Below are positions 17,556 to 26,148 of a stretch of 52,103 nt of DNA, piece after piece. Positions within the stretch are counted from its first letter, which is position 1. The number at the start of each line of letters is the position of its first letter. The DNA is from Synergistaceae bacterium (GTDB lineage: Bacteria > Synergistota > Synergistia > Synergistales > Aminobacteriaceae). The stretch spans positions 1-52,103 of the forward strand of contig JAISUO010000077.1 of assembly GCA_031272035.1 (NCBI GenBank), in the 5' to 3' direction. Made by a program: the position numbers and the translations under genes. A model generated the notes under the pieces. It ran no database searches. It was not told the origin of the DNA and saw nothing but the letters and a program-made list of their open reading frames with translations.

Positions 17556-18567
17556 AATCGACAATGCTCCTGACGAAGTCAGGTCCATAGATGGCCTCGT
17601 ATTTGGGGTAAATGGTACGCATGGCATCGGCCCATATCTTTTTGTCCACCTTCAGGACCTGCATATGTCCGCGTGCCTCAATGGCTTTGATGGATTCTCC
17701 TTCCACCCGGTCATTCGCTCTGAAAGAAAAAGCGAGCATGTCGGCTGCCACGGACTGGAAGAGTTCCTGGTCTTCGGAAGACAGAGAATCATAGAGTTCC
17801 TGGCTCATGGAAATGAGGCCTGCCGCAAATGTGTGTTCTGTAAGCATCAAATATTTTTGAACATCGTCGAAAGAACCGCTGTTGATGACGATGGGCGGGT
17901 TGTCCATGCCATCGACGGTCCCCTGCTGAAGCGCGGTGTAAAGTTCCGTGAACGCCATGGGCGTGGGATTTGCGCCAACCGCGTTGTACATATCGATGTA
18001 AACGGCATTTTCCATAGCGCGAATTTTTTTGCCTGCAATTTCTTTCGGAGTTCGTATCGGTTCGTTGGCCGTGAGACTGCGCCAGCCGCAGGCAATCCAC
18101 GTCAGGGGTTTTATACCGGTTCCCTCGAACTGCTTCAGGATATTTTTGCCAATTTCACTTCCCAGAACGGCTTCGGCGTGCTCGTTACTCATGAACAGGT
18201 ACGGCAGATCGAACACTCCGCAGGTCTGGACGAAATTGTAGGCCACCTGACTTCCGCCTCCGACCATGTCGATCATTCCCGTGCTTTCCTGTTCGAGCAG
18301 CTCTCGCTCGCTTCCCAGAGCGGAGTTGTGGTGCTCGGAAAAGGAGATTCTGCCCCCCGTTATTTCCTGAATACGCCGGCACATTTCGGAGATGGCCAAC
18401 TGGATCGGATTGTTCATCACCACACCTGTAGCCACGGTGAAAGAATGTTTTTCTCCTTTGGTATGATCAACTTCACCCGCTGCCTGAGCAGTTCCCGCAA
18501 AAAGGCCCGGTGATATGCACAGGAGTACCAGAACGGCCACTATTTTTCCCCATTTTTTCTCGAACAT
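17542..18567 (-). CDS. dctP: TRAP transporter substrate-binding protein DctP
   Basis: 341 residues. The start is taken at ATG 18567, preceded by GGGAGG, giving a clean signal peptide (MFEKKWGKIVAVLVLL...AQA); an in-frame Met at 18624 would put a non-signal extension in front. FTVATG at the mature N-terminus, GGRISFSEHH and KIRAMEN (the Arg that binds the ligand carboxylate) are DctP features. The likely ligand is a small carboxylate, consistent with the catabolic genes downstream. Its stop codon lies in a triplicated 12-14 bp repeat. Confidence 0.9.
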   Translation of the reverse strand: MFEKKWGKIVAVLVLLCISPGLFAGTAQAAGEVDHTKGEKHSFTVATGVVMNNPIQLAISEMCRRIQEITGGRISFSEHHNSALGSERELLEQESTGMIDMVGGGSQVAYNFVQTCGVFDLPYLFMSNEHAEAVLGSEIGKNILKQFEGTGIKPLTWIACGWRSLTANEPIRTPKEIAGKKIRAMENAVYIDMYNAVGANPTPMAFTELYTALQQGTVDGMDNPPIVINSGSFDDVQKYLMLTEHTFAAGLISMSQELYDSLSSEDQELFQSVAADMLAFSFRANDRVEGESIKAIEARGHMQVLKVDKKIWADAMRTIYPKYEAIYGPDFVRSIVDFKFR

Positions 18568-18701
18568 GATAAAGCCTCCCTGTGAAATTCGTTGGCGGGC
18601 AGACTCCATTCGAGTGAGCGCCAACGTGTTTTTTCTCTTTTTCCCTTAGCTTAAAACCTGGTTTGCAAAGGATATTTTTTATTTATCGTGAAAATGTAAA
18701 A

Positions 18702-19406
18702 TCACATTCCCAAATAGACTTCCTTCACCCTGTCGTCATTCATCAATGCTTCTGCCGTTCCTTCCATGACGATCTGTCCGGTTTCGAGGACATAACCCCG
18801 ATGGGCGATATTCATTGCCGCGACCAAATTTTGTTCGATAATCAAAATGGACATTCCACTTTTGCATACCTGAGAAATGGTTTCGAACACCTCATCCACA
18901 ATAATTGGCGCCAGGCCCAGAGAAGGCTCGTCCAGCATCAGGAGACGGGGTTCCATGACCAGGGCGCGAGCGATGGCCAGCATCTGCTGTTCTCCTCCCG
19001 ACAGGGATCCTGCTATCTGCTTTTGGCGCTCTTTGAGTTTGGGAAACAGTTCGAACACGCGTTCAATGTTTTCTTCACGGTGTTTTTTTACTCTTTTGTC
19101 ATATCCTCCCAAAAGTAAATTATCCAGGACATTCAAACTTCTAAGTATTCCACGTCCCTGGGGGATATGAGCAATACCCAGAGAAGCCCGTTTATAAGGA
19201 GAAATTTCGGATAAATTTTCTCCATACCAGGTGATTTCGCCGGATTTAATCGGTATCAGGCCGGATAAAACCCTCAGCAGCGTTGTTTTTCCCGATCCAT
19301 TGGAACCCGCCAGCGCAACGCATTCTTTTTCCTGTACGCAAAGAGAAACATCGAACAGGACCTGTAAATCGCCATACGATACGCAAAGGTGATCAATCTT
19401 TAGCAC
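18702..19406 (-). CDS. livF: branched-chain-type ABC transporter ATP-binding protein LivF
   Basis: 234 residues, ABC ATPase of the LivF class. Walker A GSNGSGKTT, signature LSGGEQQMLAIARAL and Walker B LLMLDEPSLG are intact, and it ends with the usual KEVYLGM. It overlaps the livG 3' end by 14 bp (19393-19406). It forms the cytoplasmic ATPase pair with LivG energising LivH/LivM. Confidence 0.93.
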   Translation of the reverse strand: MLKIDHLCVSYGDLQVLFDVSLCVQEKECVALAGSNGSGKTTLLRVLSGLIPIKSGEITWYGENLSEISPYKRASLGIAHIPQGRGILRSLNVLDNLLLGGYDKRVKKHREENIERVFELFPKLKERQKQIAGSLSGGEQQMLAIARALVMEPRLLMLDEPSLGLAPIIVDEVFETISQVCKSGMSILIIEQNLVAAMNIAHRGYVLETGQIVMEGTAEALMNDDRVKEVYLGM

Positions 19407-20124
19407 GACGATAGCCCTTTCCCAGGTAAGCTTTGATCACATCCCCATTATCCATCACGTCCTTTGGGATTCCTTCACAAAGCAGTTTTCCCTCGTTGAG
19501 TACGATGACCCTGTGGCATAGTCCAACAACGGCCTTCATCACATGTTCGATAAATAGAATAGAGATTCCTCCTCTGTTTATACGCTTTACAAGTTCCATG
19601 CTCTCGGTCATTTCAGCAGGATTCAGGCCCGCCATGACTTCATCCATCATAATAATTTTGGGGTCGATGGCCAAAATACGAGCCAGGTCGAGCCATTTGC
19701 GTTTTTCTATGGGCAATTTTTCGCTGGACAGATTACGCAGGCTCAAAAGCCCGGTTAAATCCAATATTTCATCGGCTCGTTTCGCGGCGTTTTCAAAAGA
19801 ATGTTTTTGCAACGCGATGGTGTTGACGCTTTGAAATACTGTAAGCCCCACAAAGGTCTTTGGTGTTTGAAAGGTACGTCCAATTCCGAGTTTTGCGCGT
19901 CTGGCGATACTCAATGGCCGGATTGAAGACCCTTCGAAAAGAATATTGCCTGACTCCGGGGTGTAAGTTCCGGCAATAAGATTGACTATGGTGGATTTTC
20001 CGGACCCGTTGGGACCGATGAGACCGAGGATTTCCCCCTGTTCAATTGTAAAACTGACGTCGTTGACGGCGTGAACACCACCAAAACTTTTATGTAATTT
20101 TATGACCTCGAGCAGTGTTGTCAT
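19393..20124 (-). CDS. livG: branched-chain-type ABC transporter ATP-binding protein LivG
   Basis: 243 residues from ATG 20124 (MTTLLEV..., the usual LivG beginning). An upstream GTG at 20136 adds four residues and has AAGG only 3 nt before it; the choice is uncertain. Walker A GPNGSGKST, signature region LPIEKRKWLDLARIL and Walker B IIMMDEVMAG are present. The signature has PIEKRKW in place of the more usual LSGGQ-like consensus, as is common in LivG proteins. It partners LivF. Confidence 0.9.
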   Translation of the reverse strand: MTTLLEVIKLHKSFGGVHAVNDVSFTIEQGEILGLIGPNGSGKSTIVNLIAGTYTPESGNILFEGSSIRPLSIARRAKLGIGRTFQTPKTFVGLTVFQSVNTIALQKHSFENAAKRADEILDLTGLLSLRNLSSEKLPIEKRKWLDLARILAIDPKIIMMDEVMAGLNPAEMTESMELVKRINRGGISILFIEHVMKAVVGLCHRVIVLNEGKLLCEGIPKDVMDNGDVIKAYLGKGYRRAKD

Positions 20125-20169
20125 TTTTGAGATCACTTACCTTCATTTTTATTAAGTAAAATAATATTG

Positions 20170-21156
20170 TCAGGCTTTTTGTTTAAAAAAACTCCATATT
20201 TTCAGTTTCCCATCCGAATCCAGTAAATAACTGATTATTCCTTTAGGTCTGAAGATCATGATCAAAATGAGAGCGAGACCATAAACCAGCATCCCCACTC
20301 CGCCCTTGATCTGTGCGTTGGCCAGCTCTATAAGTGGAATGAGAATCATGGCCCCCACCATCGGTCCAAACAGATGCCCCAATCCTCCAATCACGGCAAT
20401 ACTGAGAATTTTTGTGGAGATGTCCAAACCTCCAACGGCGGAGGGGTCAATGTATCCCAAATAGAAAGCGTAGACGGTGCCAATAACAGTGACGACTCCT
20501 GCGCTGATCAAAAAAGCGACGAGTTTGTAATTTTTGATCTCGATACCCAGAGATTCGGCGGCATCCTGATCGATTTTGATGACACGCAGGTAATATCCTA
20601 TTTTGGAACGTTCCACAAGCCAGGCAATAAGAAGAGAAATCATTAAAAGACACAAAAGGATGTAGTGGTAATAAATTATGTTTTTGAAAATTAACGTGGA
20701 AAAATTATTTCCTTTAACCGGTATGATCAAACCGTTCGCCCCACTCGTGATGTCTTTTTTGTACCGCAGAAGCACTTCGACGAGTTTACCGAACGCGATG
20801 GTGGACAACATGAAATAAGGTCCTTTAAACCTGAACGTTACCAGGCCAATGATCAGTGAAGCGGTAAGAGAAATGGCAAGGCCCACCGCCATGCCAATCC
20901 ATGGACTGATTTTGAAGTTCAGGTAGAGAAGATAACCCGAATAGGCCCCAATGGCAAAAAAAGCGGCGTGGGCAAGGCCAAGCTGTCCCGCATAACCGCC
21001 GATAATGTTCCATGCCGTGGCGAATGCGGCGAAAACACAGATATTGATACACACAGCCACGATATATCGGGATTGCGTGACGAAAGGGATTATCGCAAAA
21101 AACAGCCCCAACAAAAAAATGGTCAGTAATTTGGGGGAAACAGATAACTTCTTCAT
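20170..21156 (-). CDS. livM: branched-chain-type ABC transporter permease LivM
   Basis: 328 residues, about 9-10 hydrophobic segments. The family signature near the middle is readable as GINxxxYKLVAFLISA-like, followed by GGLGHLFGPMVGA. It overlaps the livH stop by 4 bp (ATGA). It forms the transmembrane heterodimer with LivH. C-terminal RPKGI is the typical end of these permeases. Confidence 0.9.
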   Translation of the reverse strand: MKKLSVSPKLLTIFLLGLFFAIIPFVTQSRYIVAVCINICVFAAFATAWNIIGGYAGQLGLAHAAFFAIGAYSGYLLYLNFKISPWIGMAVGLAISLTASLIIGLVTFRFKGPYFMLSTIAFGKLVEVLLRYKKDITSGANGLIIPVKGNNFSTLIFKNIIYYHYILLCLLMISLLIAWLVERSKIGYYLRVIKIDQDAAESLGIEIKNYKLVAFLISAGVVTVIGTVYAFYLGYIDPSAVGGLDISTKILSIAVIGGLGHLFGPMVGAMILIPLIELANAQIKGGVGMLVYGLALILIMIFRPKGIISYLLDSDGKLKIWSFFKQKA

Positions 21157-22037
21157 GCGATTCTTTCCCCCTTTCCGAACAATCCGTTGGGCATGAAAAT
21201 CAGCACCAGAAGCAACAGGATGAAAGCGCCTCCCTGGGACAGATCGACAGAAATAAATGTGGCGATAAAGGATTCCATAATACCTATTAAAATACCGCCC
21301 AGCACCGCGCCGGCAATGTTGCCCAATCCACCGATCACTACGCAGACCATCGTTACAATCATGAAAGTCCCGCCCGTCGAGGGATAGAGGTAGTAAGTCG
21401 GTGTCAACAGAAGACCCGCAACCCCGGCAAACATGATTCCCAGCGCAAATGACAAACGCATGATCACGGCCGTATTGATCCCCAATATTTCAGCGATTTC
21501 CCTGTTTTCGGCTGTAGCGCGCATGGCGCGCCCCATATCCGTCTTTTTTAAGAAGAAATGCAGCAGGACAATACAGATGAGCATCACGAGAAAAGCCACA
21601 ACTCTGGGCATTGCTATGGAAAAAGTTCCAATCGTAAGCGTACTTGCGCTTATGACTGAAGAGACTGATCGGGGCATTCCTCCGAAAATTAAAAGTAATC
21701 CTGTACTGATCACATAAGCGAGTCCCATCGTGACGACGGTGAAAACGGTATTTTCTCTGTTGGCGATGGGGCGAATCACGATTTCGAATAAAACAAGACC
21801 GAAGGCAAACATAAAAATGGACACCGGCAGCAGGAGCAGAAGAGGATCCCAGCCTGTCAGTACCTGAAGGAGAAAGGTCAGGTACATGCCTACGGTAAGA
21901 CAGTCTCCCTGGGCGAAATTGACCACTTTCATAATTCCGACAATCATCGTAAGCCCCACTGATACGAGGCAGTATATCCCCCCTATGGCGATACCATTCA
22001 CTACGGACTGCAGAAAAGTCCACAAAAACGAGTCCAC
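21153..22037 (-). CDS. livH: branched-chain-type ABC transporter permease LivH
   Basis: 294 residues, first gene of the 12-gene operon. Typical motifs: GIAIGGIYCLVSVGLTMI at the N-terminus, NFAQGD, and GGLGNIAGAVLGG near the end. Starts with GTG at 22037, supported by AGGAG 7 nt upstream. It forms the membrane channel with LivM. The intergenic region before it is the likely regulatory region of the whole operon. Confidence 0.9.
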   Translation of the reverse strand: MDSFLWTFLQSVVNGIAIGGIYCLVSVGLTMIVGIMKVVNFAQGDCLTVGMYLTFLLQVLTGWDPLLLLLPVSIFMFAFGLVLFEIVIRPIANRENTVFTVVTMGLAYVISTGLLLIFGGMPRSVSSVISASTLTIGTFSIAMPRVVAFLVMLICIVLLHFFLKKTDMGRAMRATAENREIAEILGINTAVIMRLSFALGIMFAGVAGLLLTPTYYLYPSTGGTFMIVTMVCVVIGGLGNIAGAVLGGILIGIMESFIATFISVDLSQGGAFILLLLVLIFMPNGLFGKGERIA

Positions 22038-22260
22038 GATGATTCTCCTTTTATCGTAAAAGTTTCAGATTGGCCTGAGGTATACGTAAGGAAAATTCTT
22101 TACCAAAAAATCACAACACAACAAACTCATTTCACAAAGAAATGACCTGTCCTCTGTAATAAATTCATTTTTCGTTTAACAAATAAAATAAAGAGAAAAT
22201 ACATTTTCTTCTGTCATTGTATTATATATTTTAGCATAAATATTATCTTCTGTTTTAATT
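22038..22260 (-). promoter_or_regulatory. AT-rich upstream region of the liv-dct operon
   Basis: The gap before livH is strongly A+T rich compared with its neighbours. It contains a 6-bp perfect inverted repeat CATTTC-ACAAA-GAAATG (22130-22146 area), a candidate operator, and two nearby copies of ACAGAAGA. Several -10-like hexamers occur but no clear -35/-10 pair stands out. It also follows the last dpp gene, but no U-tailed terminator for that operon was recognised here. Confidence 0.35.
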
Positions 22261-23232
22261 TCAGCACAGATGGCAGGCCGCCATGTGACCGTTGCCGGTG
22301 TCGCTCAGTTCCGGGACCTGCTTCGGACAGATGTTCATGACCTTCGGGCAGCGCGGGTGGAATGAACACCCCGACGGGGGGTCCAGCGGACTGGGCACGT
22401 CCCCTGAAAGGAGAATACGCCTGCCTCTTTTTCCAACGTCCGGGATGGGGGCCGCAGAGAGAAGGGCCTCCGTGTAGGGGTGCAGGGGCCGGCTGAAAAG
22501 ATCCTGCTTTTCCGCGAGCTCTACAATTCGCCCCAGGTACATGACGGCGACCCGGTCACTGATGTGGTGGACGACGCTCAGGTCGTGAGATATGAAGAGA
22601 TAGGTCAGATTATGGCGGAAGCGCAGCTCTTTCATCAGGTTCAGGACCTGCGCCTGCACGGATACGTCGAGGGCGGACACGGGTTCGTCGGCCACGATCA
22701 GTTCCGGCGAGAGCGCAAGGGCCCTTGCGATGCTCACGCGCTGCCGCTGTCCTCCGGAAAACTCGAAGGGATATTTTTTTGCCGCGTCCGCCTGGAGTCC
22801 CACGTCCTCCAGAAGCGCCGCGGTTTTTTCCTCCAGCGCCCGGCCCCGGATTGAACCGTGGATAATGGAGGGTTCCGAGATAATTTGTCCCACGGTCATT
22901 CTGGGGTTCAGCGAGGCATAGGGGTCCTGAAAAATCATCTGGAAGGATTTCCGGGCGCTCCGCAGCGCGTCTCCCTTCAGCGCCAGAAGATCCTGACCTC
23001 TGAAAAAGACGGTTCCTCCGGTGGGAGGAATCAGCCTCAGCACCGTTCTGCCCGCGGTGGACTTGCCGCAGCCGGATTCTCCCACCAGCCCCAGGGTTTC
23101 CCCTCGCCTGAGAGAGAAACTGATTCCATCCACGGCCTGAATCTGACCCGTTACGCGGCGCAGGAAAGAGCTGCGCAGGGGGAAATATTTTTTCAGATTT
23201 TTCACATCCAGCAGGGGGTCAGACAAATTCAC
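22261..23232 (-). CDS. dppF: dipeptide/oligopeptide ABC transporter ATP-binding protein DppF
   Basis: 323 residues. Start is GTG at 23232, overlapping the dppD stop by 4 bp (GTGA); the longer open frame to 23331 would add residues not found in the family. Walker [10 protein letters not shown], signature [17 protein letters not shown], Walker [13 protein letters not shown] and the peptide-transporter C-terminal Cys cluster ([17 protein letters not shown]) are all present; such clusters bind Fe-S in some Dpp ATPases. It is the last gene of the D-amino-acid peptide operon. Confidence 0.92.
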   Translation of the reverse strand: MNLSDPLLDVKNLKKYFPLRSSFLRRVTGQIQAVDGISFSLRRGETLGLVGESGCGKSTAGRTVLRLIPPTGGTVFFRGQDLLALKGDALRSARKSFQMIFQDPYASLNPRMTVGQIISEPSIIHGSIRGRALEEKTAALLEDVGLQADAAKKYPFEFSGGQRQRVSIARALALSPELIVADEPVSALDVSVQAQVLNLMKELRFRHNLTYLFISHDLSVVHHISDRVAVMYLGRIVELAEKQDLFSRPLHPYTEALLSAAPIPDVGKRGRRILLSGDVPSPLDPPSGCSFHPRCPKVMNICPKQVPELSDTGNGHMAACHLC

Positions 23233-24224
23233 ACCTCTTCTCGTGATTCGGTTTTGACGAAATCCGGTTTCCAGCAGCGGGAGAAATGTTTCGGCGCGAT
23301 CTCCGTCAGAGCCGGTTCCTCCTCGAAACAAAAATCGGCCGCGAAAGCGCAGCGGCTGGCGAATTTACAGCCTTCTCCCAGGTCTTTGGGCGAGGGGACC
23401 ATTCCCGGAATCGCGCAGAGAGACTCCACCTGCCGGTCAATGCGGGGAATGGACTGCAGCAGCCCCAGAGTGTAAGGGTGTCCGGGGGAGGAAAACAGAG
23501 CTTTGGTGGAGGCGCTTTCCACGATATTGCCCGCGTACATGACCGCCACTCTGTCCGCGGTTTCGGCCACCACTCCCAGCGCGTGGGTGATCAGCAGCAC
23601 CGCCATGCCCGTCGCTTTTTGCAAATGCAGAATCAGATCCAGAATCTGGGCCTGTATCGTCACGTCCAAAGCCGTTGTCGGCTCATCGGCAATCAGCAGG
23701 TCCGGTGAGCAGGAAAGGGCCATGGCGATCATCACTCGCTGTCTCATCCCGCCGGAAAGCTGATGCGGATAACTTTTGATTCTTTTTTCCGGCGCGGGAA
23801 CCCCGACCTTGCGCAGAAGGTCCACCGCCCGTTCGAGGGCCTCCGGACGGGACAGTCTCTCATGGGTGCGGATGGCCTCTGCGATCTGGTCGCCGACGGT
23901 ATAAACCGGATTCAGGGAGGTCATCGGTTCCTGAAAAATCATCGAAATATTCTTTCCTCGCAGGGTGCGTATCTCTTTTTCAGGCACGTTTAAAATATCC
24001 CGCCCCCGGTAGAAAATATGTCCTTCCAATCCGCTGTGAGGCCGCGGAACAAGCCCCATTACCGCCAGGGAAGTCAGTGACTTGCCGCTGCCGGATTCAC
24101 CCACGAGGCCGAGAATTTCCCCTTTTTCGATATGCAGATCAACGCCCCTCAAAACCCGCACCGGCCCGCCGGGGGAGGGAAAGGCGAGGGTCAGGCCCTG
24201 AATGTCCACCAGATTGTTCGGCAT
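23229..24224 (-). CDS. dppD: dipeptide/oligopeptide ABC transporter ATP-binding protein DppD
   Basis: 331 residues from ATG 24224, which has AAGGAA 9 nt upstream and begins 4 nt after the dppC stop; an upstream Met at 24245 overlaps dppC. Walker [10 protein letters not shown], signature [15 protein letters not shown] and Walker [13 protein letters not shown] are intact, and the C-terminus has the CKFASRC cysteine region of peptide-type ATPases. Works with DppF. Confidence 0.92.
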   Translation of the reverse strand: MPNNLVDIQGLTLAFPSPGGPVRVLRGVDLHIEKGEILGLVGESGSGKSLTSLAVMGLVPRPHSGLEGHIFYRGRDILNVPEKEIRTLRGKNISMIFQEPMTSLNPVYTVGDQIAEAIRTHERLSRPEALERAVDLLRKVGVPAPEKRIKSYPHQLSGGMRQRVMIAMALSCSPDLLIADEPTTALDVTIQAQILDLILHLQKATGMAVLLITHALGVVAETADRVAVMYAGNIVESASTKALFSSPGHPYTLGLLQSIPRIDRQVESLCAIPGMVPSPKDLGEGCKFASRCAFAADFCFEEEPALTEIAPKHFSRCWKPDFVKTESREEV

Positions 24225-24228
24225 GGTC

Positions 24229-25068
24229 TCAAATTCCTTCCACACTTTTGCGAAAATGAGGATCCAGTCTGTCTCGAAGAACGTCTCCGAGCATGTTGAA
24301 CGACAGCACCGACAGCACGATAAAGGACCCGGGGAAAAACAAAAGCCAGGGCGCCATGGTCAGATACGTCCGTCCTTCGCTCAGCATGTTGCCCCAGCTG
24401 GGGATTTCAGGTGGAATGCCCAGCCCCAGAAAGTCGAGGGCCGCCATGTCCAGAAGTGAAAACGCGAAAGTGAACGTGGCCTGCACAATAATGGGGGAGG
24501 TCATGTTGGGCAGGAGATGCCGCAGAACGATGCGGGCCTCCCTGGCTCCCAGGGAACAGGCGGCCTCCACGTAGGGTTCTTCCTTCACCCTCAGCGTCAG
24601 GGCGTAAACGATGCGCGTGGTGCGCGTCATGTACGTGATTCCCACGGCCAGAACGACGTTGAACATGCCCCGCCCGAGGATGGACACCAGAACCAGCGCC
24701 GTCAGCAGGGACGGGAACGCCATAAGAACGTCGATCAGCCGCATGACGAAAGGTTCGATACGGCGGAAGTACCCGGCGGACATTCCGAAGGCGATGCCTC
24801 CCGCGATGGCCACGGCCACCACCCCGGCGGACCCCAGAAGGCTTGTCCTCGCGCCGTAAACGATCCGGCTGAAAATGTCCCTCCCAAAGTTATCTGTCCC
24901 GAAAAAATGGGTGAGGTTCGGTCGCTTCAGCCGCTGGGCGGGGTCGAGGTGCGTGGGGCTGTCGGGAGCCAGAAGCGGAGCGAAAATCGCGAAAATCAGA
25001 ATGATCGAAATGACGATAAAACCCGCCAATGCTACCCTGCGCCTCACCAGTACGGACCAAAACGACAT
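24229..25068 (-). CDS. dppC: dipeptide/oligopeptide ABC transporter permease DppC
   Basis: 279 residues with an N-terminal membrane anchor, a periplasmic loop (LLAPDSPTHLDP) and five further segments, as in DppC. HFFGTDNFGRDIFSRIVYGAR is the family hallmark, and the EAA loop EAACSLGAREARIVLRHLLP is present. ATG at 25068 follows AAGGAG. Forms the pore with DppB. Confidence 0.92.
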   Translation of the reverse strand: MSFWSVLVRRRVALAGFIVISIILIFAIFAPLLAPDSPTHLDPAQRLKRPNLTHFFGTDNFGRDIFSRIVYGARTSLLGSAGVVAVAIAGGIAFGMSAGYFRRIEPFVMRLIDVLMAFPSLLTALVLVSILGRGMFNVVLAVGITYMTRTTRIVYALTLRVKEEPYVEAACSLGAREARIVLRHLLPNMTSPIIVQATFTFAFSLLDMAALDFLGLGIPPEIPSWGNMLSEGRTYLTMAPWLLFFPGSFIVLSVLSFNMLGDVLRDRLDPHFRKSVEGI

Positions 25069-25098
25069 AATGCTGCTCCTTTGGCGGAATCCGCGTCT

Positions 25099-26043
25099 CT
25101 AAATGCGGATTCTGGGATCGAGAAACGCGAAAATCAGGTCTACCACGAGATTGACGATCATATACATCAGGGCCACAATCAGAATAATCCCCTGAATAAT
25201 GGGGTAATCCCGCCTGAGCACGGATTCGACGATCAGGCGTCCGACTCCCGGCAGGGAGAAAACGGTCTCGGTCACCGCCGTGGAGGCCATGAGCCCTACA
25301 AACGTGAATCCCAGTACGGAGACCACACTGATCAGAGAATTTCTGAAAATATGCTTCAGCGTGACCGCGGATTCACATAACCCTTTTGCGTAAGCTGTTT
25401 TAACGTAATCGGCGCGAGCCACGTCCAACATGCTGGAACGCGTCATTCTCACGATGAGCGCCGAGTTGGGGGCGACCAGAGTGAGGCAGGGCAGGACCAG
25501 GTAGCGCAGATTGCTCCAGTCCCCCGATTCCAGTATGGAGGGAAATCCGGAGGTGGGAAGCCATTTCAGGTGAACCGCGAAGAGGTACATCAGATTCAGC
25601 CCCAGCCAGAACGTTGGAACCGAGGCGAAAAACATCGACGCTCCGGACAGAAACTGATCCATGCCCGTGTTGCAGCGCGCCGCGGAGACAATCCCTATGG
25701 GCACGCCCACCAGGATGATCATGACGATGGAAATGAGGGCGATGAATACGCTGGTCTCGGCTCGATCTCCGATCACCTTCAGAACCGGCTGGTGAAAAAA
25801 GATGGACTGCCCCATGTCGCCCCTGAAGAGCCCTCTGACCCAGATGCCGTACTGCACGTAAAGCGGCCGGTTCAGCCCAAGCGTCTCCCTGAGGGCTTCC
25901 ACCTGCTCCGGAGTGGAGTTGTCTCCCAGCATGACCGCCGCCGGATCTCCCGGGATCATGTGTATAAAGGAAAAAACGAGCAGGGACGTCAAAATGAGCG
26001 AAGGGATCATGCTGATTGTCCTTTTCGCGATGTATGCCAGCAC
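25099..26043 (-). CDS. dppB: dipeptide/oligopeptide ABC transporter permease DppB
   Basis: 314 residues, six segments. GTG start at 26043 is supported by GGAGGA 7 nt upstream. The N-terminus (LAYIAKRTISMIPSLILTS) and HMIPGDPA are typical of DppB, and the EAA loop DYVKTAYAKGL is present. Forms the heterodimeric pore with DppC. Confidence 0.92.
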   Translation of the reverse strand: MLAYIAKRTISMIPSLILTSLLVFSFIHMIPGDPAAVMLGDNSTPEQVEALRETLGLNRPLYVQYGIWVRGLFRGDMGQSIFFHQPVLKVIGDRAETSVFIALISIVMIILVGVPIGIVSAARCNTGMDQFLSGASMFFASVPTFWLGLNLMYLFAVHLKWLPTSGFPSILESGDWSNLRYLVLPCLTLVAPNSALIVRMTRSSMLDVARADYVKTAYAKGLCESAVTLKHIFRNSLISVVSVLGFTFVGLMASTAVTETVFSLPGVGRLIVESVLRRDYPIIQGIILIVALMYMIVNLVVDLIFAFLDPRIRI

Positions 26044-26096
26044 TTTGGAGTCCTCCCTTCGTCAGAATATACGCCCCTCCGGCGTTCGGAAGCGTT

Positions 26097-26129
26097 CAGG
26101 GGGGCACATCCGCAGACATGCCCTCCCTG
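26097..26129 (-). promoter_or_regulatory. hairpin after dppA
   Basis: CAGGGGGGCACAT (26097-26109) pairs with ATGCCCTCCCTG (26118-26129), with one bulge, in the 105-bp gap between dppA and dppB. There is no U-run; it probably stabilises the dppA message or attenuates expression of the membrane genes. Confidence 0.5.
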
Positions 26130-26148
26130 TTTGCCGCCTTTCAGACCG

